Shown here: piece by piece, positions 6,309 to 11,123 of the stretch
Position numbering within the stretch: position 1 is the stretch's first letter
Layout of the letters: each line of letters begins with the position of its first letter
Notes under the pieces: generated by a model
Seen by the model: the letters and a program-made list of their open reading frames with translations, nothing else
Database searches by the model: none
What the model was told of the DNA's origin: nothing
DNA from: an uncultured Blautia sp.
GTDB lineage: Bacteria > Bacillota > Clostridia > Lachnospirales > Lachnospiraceae
Direction: 5' to 3'
Length of the DNA: 11,123 bases
Assembly (NCBI RefSeq): GCF_947654165.1
Contig: NZ_CANTKB010000050.1
Location: 1-11,123, forward strand
Translations under genes and position numbers: made by a program

Positions 6309-7749
6309 CTATATCCCTCACTTTCTCTATCTGCTGTTTAAGGTCAGTAATTCTCTGCTCTGTTTCAGCAATAAGCTGTTCTCGTTGTTCAGCTTCTGCG
6401 TTAATTCCTGCCATTGCTGATTCTCGGTTTCCAACTGTTCGATTCTGTTTTTCTGCTGTTCGATCTGGGAAAGCAGTTCTTCTGTATCTGGCAAAAGATT
6501 CAGCAGTCCGGATAACTCGCTGTTTAATATCTGCAAACTCTGGTTCTGCTCCTGAAAGGACAGAAGCTGTCTGTCTTTTTCCTGTAATTCCTGTACCATC
6601 TCTGCCATAAGGTTCTGCTGTTCCTCGATCTGGTTTATCATTGATTCCATCATGGGAATGACTTCCCGGCTTTCTTCTAATGTCATTTAATCGCTCCTTC
6701 CATAATGATAATGCACCTGATACTTTTCCAAAGGTGTCCAGTATCTTTTGCAATAACGTGTTTTGCTGTTTTATGATTTGATTTTCCGCTACTTTCCACG
6801 AACCTTTTATTTCCTGCCCGGCAAGAAATTTTTGTTCAATCTTTCTTGCGTCAGCACCTTCATGGATGGTAGGAATCTGGAGTTTTCCCTGTTTTTCATA
6901 AGAACGGTGATCAACCTGATTATGCAAAGGAAGATGTTCATTACACACCTTTGCCCACTCACTCCGCCACAGCTCACAATTTTTGGGATTGTTCCATCCA
7001 GTAGCATCGGTCAGCACCCGTTTCCATTGCAGGCGGTTTCTTGCACCAATCTTCTGGATTCCGTTTTCGTCTAATACAGGGATACGGATTCCATGACGGT
7101 CAGGGTTTTTCTTATCCTGCCACCAGTCCGGGTGGGATTCGTCAATCACGATATTTCCGCTTTTATCTCTGACAAAATCCCAATCCTTGACTTCTTTCTT
7201 TCCCCAAGAATGGTCCGGGTTAAAAGGTCGCATCGTCAGAAGCAGGTGGACATGGGGGTTGCCATCCCCTTTGTCGTGGATACTCCAATCAGCACACATT
7301 CCCTTATCCACAAATGTTTTTTGGATATAGTCGGATGTATATTGAATCTGTTCCTGTCTGCTCCATTCTTTTGGGAGGGCAAATTCAAATGACCTGCCAA
7401 GTTGGGCATCCGCACTTTTTTCAATCTTCAATACCTCATTCCATAATCTTTGTTTCTGAAATGTGATTTTGAATTTTTCTAAAGCAGCTTCTTTATCTTC
7501 TGACCTTTTGTAGCGGACAGATTTTTGAAAGCGTTTTATATTTTCTTCTGGTACTATCTGCCATTCAGGAGGTGCGTTTTCACACATCATCAGACTGGTG
7601 TAGACCACTTCTTTTTTAGAAGTGTAATAACTGATTCTCCCGGTTTCCTCGTTTTTCATCACATCCCCATTGAGATATGCGGAAGCGGAGATAACAGATT
7701 TCCCTTTACTTCGTCCGACTATTTTGATTGTGTAATGAAAAATCGCCAT
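6028..7749 (-). CDS. mobA: MobA/MobL-family (MOBQ) relaxase
   Basis: A 573-aa conjugative relaxase that nicks oriT and stays bound to the 5' end through a tyrosine. The N-terminal MobA/MobL domain (about residues 1-330) starts MAIFHYTIKIVGRSKGKS. SASAY places Tyr25 as nucleophile, the position used by RSF1010 MobA. His158 and HVH (His166, His168) in DKGDGNPHVHLLLT form the metal triad. The C-terminal 220 residues are low-complexity R/E/Q/D-rich coiled coil and contain no primase domain. I chose ATG 7749, with AAAGGAGG seven to ten bases upstream; an in-frame ATG at 7824 lies in the oriT-proximal region and lacks an RBS. From 6686 to 6028 the DNA also encodes one complete and one partial protein in the +1 frame. 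No type IV secretion gene is nearby. Confidence 0.93.
   Translation of the reverse strand: MAIFHYTIKIVGRSKGKSVISASAYLNGDVMKNEETGRISYYTSKKEVVYTSLMMCENAPPEWQIVPEENIKRFQKSVRYKRSEDKEAALEKFKITFQKQRLWNEVLKIEKSADAQLGRSFEFALPKEWSRQEQIQYTSDYIQKTFVDKGMCADWSIHDKGDGNPHVHLLLTMRPFNPDHSWGKKEVKDWDFVRDKSGNIVIDESHPDWWQDKKNPDRHGIRIPVLDENGIQKIGARNRLQWKRVLTDATGWNNPKNCELWRSEWAKVCNEHLPLHNQVDHRSYEKQGKLQIPTIHEGADARKIEQKFLAGQEIKGSWKVAENQIIKQQNTLLQKILDTFGKVSGALSLWKERLNDIRRKPGSHSHDGINDKPDRGTAEPYGRDGTGITGKRQTASVLSGAEPEFADIKQRVIRTAESFARYRRTAFPDRTAEKQNRTVGNRESAMAGINAEAEQREQLIAETEQRITDLKQQIEKVRDIDARMRKLRERRSSGRTSTDDRTDAGRTGSERPDDYGTEQAAKQIADLEREIEQRKQSREYRSIADKIKENRRTISQRDRQQEKSRRRSRGMEI
6327..6686 (-). CDS. Coiled-coil protein nested entirely inside the relaxase gene
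   Basis: A 119-aa protein in the +1 frame relative to the relaxase and fully contained in it. It begins MTLEESREVIPMMESMINQ and is almost entirely heptad-like coiled coil (Q, E, L, N rich, no cysteine, no membrane segment). The start carries a strong RBS, GGAAGGAG, eight bases upstream of the ATG, which has no reason to exist inside the relaxase reading frame unless it is used. The next gene in the same frame begins 18 bases after its stop. A likely accessory or regulatory mobilization protein, by analogy with mobB inside RSF1010 mobA. Function unknown. The chief alternative is that the open frame is a side effect of the repetitive relaxase tail, which the RBS argues against. Confidence 0.72.
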   Translation of the reverse strand: MTLEESREVIPMMESMINQIEEQQNLMAEMVQELQEKDRQLLSFQEQNQSLQILNSELSGLLNLLPDTEELLSQIEQQKNRIEQLETENQQWQELTQKLNNENSLLLKQSRELLTLNSR

Positions 7750-7832
7750 ATCTGGATTCCTCCTTTCTGCACATCCGGTATAGATTTCCGGCAACATTGC
7801 TTTCGATTTTAGAAAAAGCAGCATTGCCAGAA

Positions 7833-7917
7833 CGCCCTCTGCGTAAGAGTGCCCTGCGCATAGCAGCCTGCATGGAATGCGCCTCTCTGGCGAAGAGTGC
7901 CTCCTGTGGCATGAGCA
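7833..7917 (+). repeat. Two imperfect direct repeats near oriT
   Basis: Copies at 7833-7866 and 7880-7917 share the order CGCC-CTCT, GCG-AAGAGTGCC, CTG, GCAT, AGCAG with small indels. They lie about 80-165 bases from the nic site, where accessory relaxosome proteins could bind. The role is inferred. Confidence 0.5.
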
Positions 7918-7974
7918 GGTCTGGCTGAAAGCCCCGCCGACGGAACGAGCCCGGCAAGCGTGAGCGCAGACCGG

Positions 7975-8051
7975 TTGCCACTTGTGGCAAACTTATTGGG
8001 ACGACCTCTGGTTGTCCATAAGTGCGCCCTTCATGAAAAAGCAATGAAGGG
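7975..8051 (+). other. oriT: Origin of transfer, IncQ/R1162-like core
   Basis: An 8-bp inverted repeat, GGACGACC/GGTTGTCC (7999-8006 and 8010-8017, one G-T pair, three-base loop), is followed at once by ATAAGTGCGCCCT (8018-8030). This is the layout of the RSF1010/R1162/pSC101 oriT, whose core I remember as TAAGTGCGCCCT nicked between G and CCC. The predicted nic is therefore between 8026 and 8027 on the + strand. A perfect hairpin CCCTTCAT/ATGAAGGG (8027-8034 with 8044-8051) starts at the nic, and TTGCCAC/GTGGCAA (7975-7990) lies on the other side. The MOBQ relaxase encoded next door is the matching enzyme class. Confidence 0.85.
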
Positions 8052-8076
8052 AATGAAAAACTCATCCCATCCGCCA

Positions 8077-8391
8077 TTACACTTCCTCCATATCGGTATT
8101 TGTTTCTTTCTGCATTGCCTTTGAGAAAAATTTCCCATTGGCTTCCTGCTTTTTCAGAAAACCAATCAGCTTTGGGATGTCTTCCTCCTCAATAGTCGCA
8201 CCAAGAACGGATTCCACCGCACCGCCAACCTGACAGAGCCTATGGGTTCGTTTTTTACTTTCTTCGGCTTTCTTTCGTTTTAGAAGTTCTTTCTTCTGTG
8301 CTGCATATCGTTTTGCTTTTTCAAGGCTTTCCTGTTCCTTCTTTTCCATTTCAAGCATTCGTTCTTCATAACTTTTTGTTGATTTTGCCAT
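8077..8391 (-). CDS. DUF3847-type coiled-coil mobilization-associated protein
   Basis: A 104-aa highly charged protein starting MAKSTKSYEERMLEMEKKEQ. Residues 5-47 are a Lys/Glu-rich coiled coil, followed by a short conserved domain (RLCQVGGAVESVLG, EEEDIPKLIGFLKKQE). I recall this pattern as DUF3847, a family regularly found just upstream of MobA/MobL relaxases in Firmicutes. Size and charge would suit a relaxosome accessory protein (MobC-like) binding near oriT, but that is inference. AAAGGAG lies about ten bases upstream of the ATG. It is preceded by a 140-base gap holding a predicted antisense RNA, and followed directly by the oriT region. Second gene of the minus-strand operon that begins with the xis-like gene. 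Confidence 0.82.
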   Translation of the reverse strand: MAKSTKSYEERMLEMEKKEQESLEKAKRYAAQKKELLKRKKAEESKKRTHRLCQVGGAVESVLGATIEEEDIPKLIGFLKKQEANGKFFSKAMQKETNTDMEEV

Positions 8392-8430
8392 TCTTACATT
8401 CTCCTTTCCTTCACAAACATAAGTTCTCGG

Positions 8431-8460
8431 TTGCGTATCAGAAGAAGCACATGGTATAAT
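8431..8460 (+). promoter_or_regulatory. Promoter of a predicted small antisense RNA
   Basis: TTGCGT (8431-8436) and a perfect TATAAT (8455-8460) are 18 bases apart on the + strand, opposite the mob operon. The predicted start is near 8467. No open frame follows before the terminator 40 bases further on. Confidence 0.5.
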
Positions 8461-8466
8461 CTTCTT

Positions 8467-8533
8467 GCGTGTAGGTATATCATGGCTTCGGTCTGATAGA
8501 ACCTTTGGCGGTTTCTTCGGAAGCCGCCTTTTT
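8467..8533 (+). ncRNA. Predicted ~67-nt antisense RNA to the mob mRNA leader
   Basis: A + strand unit bounded by the promoter at 8431-8460 and a strong intrinsic terminator at 8507-8533. It contains no ORF. The RNA would be perfectly complementary to the gap between the xis-like gene and the DUF3847-type gene in the minus-strand transcript and to the xis stop codon. It would pair upstream of the DUF3847-type RBS. The size and design (short, stable stem-loop, own promoter) resemble antisense RNAs of plasmid control systems. Expression is unproven. Confidence 0.5.
8507..8533 (+). terminator. Intrinsic terminator with UUCG tetraloop, + strand
   Basis: GGCGGTTTC (8507-8515) pairs with GAAGCCGCC (8520-8528) over a TTCG loop closed by C-G, followed by TTTTT (8529-8533). 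On the minus strand no T tract follows, so it works only for + strand transcripts. No annotated + strand gene lies upstream, which is why a small RNA is proposed. Confidence 0.8.
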
Positions 8534-8762
8534 AATTTGCCGCAGTTCTTGTTACGGCTTTTACATTTCCTCTATCCCTCAAATCACGACCTTCATTAGC
8601 TTCCATAAACATTTCCAGAATATCGGTTTTAATCAGGACTTTGCGACCAACCTTTAATACTGGAAGTTTCTTCCATTCTACAAGCTGTCTTAAGGTATTT
8701 CTGCCGATTCCCGTATAGTCAGCAGCTTCTTCGATGGATAATGCAATTTTTCTTTGCATCAT
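8532..8762 (-). CDS. Excisionase-like helix-turn-helix DNA-binding protein
   Basis: A 76-aa basic protein with one winged-helix/MerR-like HTH (HTH_17 'excisionase family' type). SIEEAADYTGIGRNTLRQLV at about residues 9-28 is the recognition region, and KLPVLKVGRKVLIKTDIL (33-50) is the wing typical of Tn916-type Xis and related proteins. AAGGAGG seven bases upstream supports the first of two adjacent ATGs. It is transcribed away from the integrase, as the first gene of the mob operon, from a near-consensus promoter carrying an operator. In Tn916 xis lies next to int on the same strand, so here it may also, or instead, act as a mob regulator. Coupling of excision to mobilization is inferred. 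Confidence 0.82.
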   Translation of the reverse strand: MMQRKIALSIEEAADYTGIGRNTLRQLVEWKKLPVLKVGRKVLIKTDILEMFMEANEGRDLRDRGNVKAVTRTAAN

Positions 8763-8779
8763 ATAATCACCTCCTTATA

Positions 8780-8836
8780 AATTGCATTATGCAATTCTTG
8801 TGATGTAAGTATATCCTTTTCATATCTTTTTGTCAA
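8780..8836 (-). promoter_or_regulatory. Strong promoter and operator of the xis/mob operon
   Basis: On the minus strand a consensus TTGACA (complement of 8831-8836) and TATACT (complement of 8808-8813) are separated by exactly 17 bases. Just downstream of the expected start lies the palindrome AATTGCAT-T-ATGCAATT (8780-8796), containing TTGCA-N3-TGCAA (8782-8794), before the AAGGAGG RBS. A repressor bound there would block early elongation or promoter escape. Confidence 0.78.
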
Positions 8837-8867
8837 GCGTTACGAAATATCAAAAACAAACTTTATG

Positions 8868-8903
8868 TTGCATATTGCAATTTTGGAAAAACAATGCTAT
8901 AAT
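8868..8903 (+). promoter_or_regulatory. Promoter and operator of the XRE repressor gene
   Basis: TTGCAA (8875-8880) and a perfect TATAAT (8898-8903) are separated by 17 bases. The -35 box is the right half of TTGCA-TAT-TGCAA (8868-8880), the second copy of the operator found in the divergent xis promoter region. This placement predicts autorepression. Confidence 0.72.
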
Positions 8904-8933
8904 TCATACATACCGAAAAAGGAGGCAGTCAGC

Positions 8934-9563
8934 ATGAAAGATAAAGAACTACGCAAGCTGATAGGCAGCAGAGTAAAACAGCGCCGTCTGGAATTGAATC
9001 TGACACAGCCTTATGTCGCAGAAAAGATGGGGGTTACCGCTTCTACAATCCTGCGTTATGAGAATGGTTCGATTGACAATACGAAAAAAATGGTGCTGGA
9101 AGGTCTTTCGGAAGCACTCCATGTATCTGTGGAATGGCTCAAAGGGGAAACAGATGAATATGAAACCGACATTACGGATAAGAGAGAGTTACAGATTCGT
9201 GATGCGATGGGAGATATTCTGGAACAGTTACCGCTTGCCCTTACCAAAGAAGAAGATGCTTTTTCAAAAGATTTATTACTGCTGATGTTAAAACAATATG
9301 GTCTGTTTTTGGATTCCTTCCAGTTCGCCTGCAAAAATTTCAAGGGGAATGCTGGTCAGACGGATATTGCCAAAACAATAGGGTTTGAATCGAATGAGGA
9401 ATATAATGAGATTATGTTCTTAAGGGAAATCACTCCTACCATCAATGCTCTTAATGAGATGGCAGACGTTGTAAGGCTCTATTCCAAGAAACCAAAAACA
9501 GCAGAACAAAGGCTTGCAAATCTTTTATCAGAAGTCTTATACGAAGATTCCGAATCGGTATAG
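8934..9563 (+). CDS. XRE/Cro-CI-family transcriptional regulator of the element
   Basis: A 209-aa repressor-like protein. Residues 8-60 form an HTH_3 domain (SRVKQRRLELNLTQ, VAEKMGVTASTILRYENG, ALHVSVEWLKGE). Residues 80-209 form an all-helical C-terminal part, probably for dimerisation; I see no LexA/CI-type Ser-Lys protease motif or HExxH, so induction by self-cleavage is not indicated. I start it at ATG 8934 because GGAGG (8921-8925) is eight bases upstream; the frame extends further upstream to 8865, but that start would lie inside the promoter. It faces the xis/mob operon divergently and precedes the integrase by 86 bases on the same strand. The twin TTGCA-N3-TGCAA sites around its promoter are its likely operators. 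Confidence 0.87.
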   Translation: MKDKELRKLIGSRVKQRRLELNLTQPYVAEKMGVTASTILRYENGSIDNTKKMVLEGLSEALHVSVEWLKGETDEYETDITDKRELQIRDAMGDILEQLPLALTKEEDAFSKDLLLLMLKQYGLFLDSFQFACKNFKGNAGQTDIAKTIGFESNEEYNEIMFLREITPTINALNEMADVVRLYSKKPKTAEQRLANLLSEVLYEDSESV

Positions 9564-9565
9564 TA

Positions 9566-9625
9566 AGACAACCGGAGTTATGATATACTTACACGCACGA
9601 AGCATTTCATCAGTTCCGATTGTCT
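9566..9625 (+). promoter_or_regulatory. Integrase leader with inverted repeat
   Basis: AGACAACCGGA (9566-9576) and TCCGATTGTCT (9615-9625) are complementary except for one position, enclosing 38 bases just before the integrase RBS (AGGAGA, 9635-9640). A TATACT sequence (9583-9588) lies inside but lacks a clear -35 box. It could be a leader hairpin or paired protein sites. Integrase transcription may simply continue from the repressor gene. Confidence 0.35.
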
Positions 9626-9649
9626 AATATCGAAAGGAGATATACGATT

Positions 9650-10946
9650 ATGGCAAAAGGATCTGTAAGAAAAAAAGGAAAGAAATGGTACTACCGCTTC
9701 TATGTAGAGGACGCAAGCGGCAATCTTGTTCAAAAAGAATGCGTTGGAACAGAAAGCAAAAGTGAAACTGAAAAGCTGCTCCGTCAGGCAATGGATGATT
9801 ATGAAAAAAAAGAAATTTGTTGCCAAAGCGGAAAATCTCACAGTCGGACAACTTCTGGATGTGTGGGCAGAGGAGGAATTAAAAACAGGTACGCTCAGCA
9901 ATGGTACTGTGGAGAATTACCTCGGAACAATCCGAAATATCAAGAAACACCCATTGGCAGAACGGAAATTAAAAAATGTAACCTCTGAGCATTTGCAATC
10001 CTTCTTTGATTTGCTTTCCTTTGGGGGAGTTCATCCCGATGGAAAAGAGAAAAAGGGTTACAGCAAAGATTACATCCATTCTTTTTCCGCAGTCATGCAG
10101 CAGTCCTTCCGCTTTGCAGTATTTCCAAAACAGTATATTACGTTCAATCCCATGCAGTATATTAAACTGCGGTATCAGACGGACGAAGTTGATTTGTTTT
10201 CGGATGAGGACATGGACGGAAATATCCAACCAATTTCACGAGAAGATTATGAAAGACTGCTTACGTATCTTCAAAAAAAGAACCCAGCCGCAATACTTCC
10301 AATCCAGATAGCCTATTATGCCGGGCTTCGTATTGGAGAAGCCTGTGGTTTGGCATGGCAGGACGTAAATCTGGAAGAACAATGCCTTACCATAAGACGC
10401 AGCATCCGATATGATGGCTCAAAACGCAAATATATCATCGGACCAACCAAGCGGAAAAAAGTGAGGATTGTTGATTTTGGAGATACGCTGGTAGAGATTT
10501 TCCGTAATGCCCGGAAAGAGCAGTTAAAAAATCGAATGCAGTATGGAGAACTTTATCACACGAACTACTACAAAGAGGTCAAAGAGAAAAACAGAGTGTA
10601 CTACGAGTATTATTGCTTAGACAGAACAGAGGAAGTCCCGGCAGATTATAAAGAAATTTCTTTCGTCTGCTTAAGACCTGATGGCTGTCTGGAACTTCCG
10701 ACTACTTTGGGAACGGTATGCAGAAAGGTAGCAAAAACATTAGAGGGATTTGAAGGCTTTCATTTCCACCAGTTACGTCACACCTATGCAAGCAACCTTT
10801 TAGCAAATGGAGCTGCCCCAAAAGATGTGCAGGAATTGTTAGGACACTCAGATGTCAGTACCACAATGAACGTCTATGCTCACTCCACAAGAGATGCGAA
10901 ACGAAAATCGGTTCGGCTTCTTGATAAAGTGGTAGGCAATGACTAA
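9650..10946 (+). CDS. int: Tyrosine recombinase/integrase, Tn916-like, with a frameshift at an A8 run
   Basis: The element's integrase. The N-terminal AP2-like arm-binding domain starts at ATG 9650 (AGGAGA nine bases upstream; MAKGSVRKKGKKWYYRFYV) and reads in one frame to the A8 run at 9804-9811 (LLRQAMDDYEKK). The core-binding SAM-like domain (AENLTVGQLLDVWAEEEL) and catalytic domain follow in the +1 frame to the TAA at 10944-10946. Catalytic residues are all visible: Arg in YAGLRIGEACGL, His-x-x-Arg in HQLRHTYAS, His in LLGHSDVSTTMNVYAHS and its Tyr nucleophile. Removing one A joins the two parts into 431 codons plus stop. As written, translation from 9650 would leave the integrase frame and end at 9988. 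It may be a pseudogene, a slippage-dependent gene or a sequencing error; an internal start without RBS would give only the core-binding and catalytic parts. Confidence 0.85.
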
Positions 10947-10950
10947 AAAA

Positions 10951-11000
10951 TTTCCCTTATTTCCCTTGTGATTATCTCATAAGGGCAAAAATAAGGGAAA
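10951..11000. repeat. Right-end integrase arm-type repeats
   Basis: TTTCCCTTA (10951-10959), TTTCCCTTGTG (10960-10970) and inverted TAAGGGAAA (10992-11000). The outer arms TTTCCCTTATTT (10951-10962) and AAATAAGGGAAA (10989-11000) are perfectly complementary, so the transcript could also fold into a hairpin that ends the integrase mRNA. The same motifs occur in the same order at 1416-1494, marking the other end of the element. Confidence 0.68.
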
Positions 11001-11123
11001 CTACATATCATTTCACTAATGGACAGGCGGGAAAGCCTATAAAATGGGGAAAGTTAGAGAGATAATTATATAAATTCTTTAGGTTAGAATCGATGATGGG
11101 GTAAACGAAAAAGCAGTTTTGGC
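11001..11123. other. Inferred right end of the element and start of the flanking chromosome
   Basis: No gene can be supported. The sequence is AT-rich, with a short AGGC/GCCT stem near 11026-11039. AAAGTTA (11050-11056) and AATTATA (11064-11070) recur in the same order at 1296-1317 near the left end, which weakly suggests the junctions lie close by. The last 40 bases could be the start of a host coding frame but are too short to judge. Confidence 0.35.

Larger units (their letters stand above)
7750..8076. other. oriT-containing intergenic region within the mob operon
   Basis: A 327-base gap between the DUF3847-type gene and the relaxase, more GC-rich than its surroundings and packed with short inverted repeats. 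It holds the oriT core (7999-8051), a TTGCCAC/GTGGCAA hairpin (7975-7990) and two imperfect direct repeats (7833-7866 and 7880-7917). A 123-codon frame is open across it on the minus strand, but its product looks non-protein-like and it overlaps every oriT element, so I do not annotate it as a gene. Confidence 0.7.

Noticed and set aside
7706..8077. 123-codon minus-strand ORF across the oriT region as a protein gene
   Set aside because: It covers all oriT inverted and direct repeats, has no RBS of its own beyond the TAATG overlap, and its Arg/Ser/Leu-rich product shows no recognisable domain. The open frame is explained by the local GC-rich composition.
8865..8933. N-terminal extension of the XRE regulator to the ATG at 8865
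   Set aside because: It would start upstream of the -35 box and include the whole promoter. ATG 8934 has a proper GGAGG.
5340..11000. Self-transmissible ICE or plasmid
   Set aside because: No VirB4, VirD4/TcpA or other type IV secretion genes and no replication initiator are present; relaxase, oriT and integrase alone fit a mobilizable element.
1..11123. CRISPR array, tRNA or rRNA gene
   Set aside because: No regularly spaced repeats, cloverleaf with a TTCGAAT-type arm, or rRNA-like sequence was seen on either strand.

Overview
The window looks like a chromosome segment of a gut Clostridia/Lachnospiraceae-type Firmicute. The grounds are strong AGGAGG-type ribosome binding sites, low-to-moderate GC, the protein families present, and a folate-dependent formate gene beside a formate channel. 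No 16S or other phylogenetic marker is present, so the family-level placement is inference.

Left flank (1-1255): the last 17 codons of what is very probably formate-tetrahydrofolate ligase (fhs), a long hairpin, a formate/nitrite-family channel gene (focA-like) with a strong terminator, then a 65-codon stub of a P-loop ATPase.

Mobile element (about 1300 to about 11070): an integrative mobilizable element of roughly 9.7 kb. Both ends carry the same cluster of short repeats (TTTCCCTTA, TTTCCCTTGTG and an inverted TAAGGGAAA), taken here as integrase arm-binding sites. Inside, left to right: a 78-aa small protein on the + strand; a minus-strand cargo operon (AraC regulator, 79-aa small protein, HD hydrolase, maltose/galactoside-type O-acetyltransferase, HAD phosphatase); a minus-strand mobilization operon (xis-like HTH protein, DUF3847-type coiled-coil protein, oriT, MobA/MobL relaxase, two coiled-coil genes); and on the + strand an XRE repressor followed by a tyrosine integrase. 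There are no conjugation-channel or replication genes, so the element must borrow a helper's type IV secretion system.

The most notable structures are: (1) a small coiled-coil gene with its own strong RBS lying wholly inside the relaxase gene in the +1 frame, followed by a membrane/coiled-coil gene in that same frame that overlaps the relaxase 3' end, recalling RSF1010 mobB inside mobA; (2) an IncQ/R1162-like oriT between the first mob gene and the relaxase; (3) a promoter and UUCG-loop terminator predicting a ~67-nt antisense RNA against the mob mRNA leader; (4) two copies of the operator TTGCA-N3-TGCAA, one in each divergent promoter region between repressor and xis; (5) an A8 run that puts the integrase N-terminal domain out of frame with its catalytic domain.

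How it may work together (inference): the XRE protein holds down its own promoter and the opposing xis/mob promoter. On derepression the xis-like protein and the relaxosome proteins are made from one transcript, the integrase excises the circle, and the relaxase nicks at oriT. The antisense RNA would tune mob expression separately from xis.
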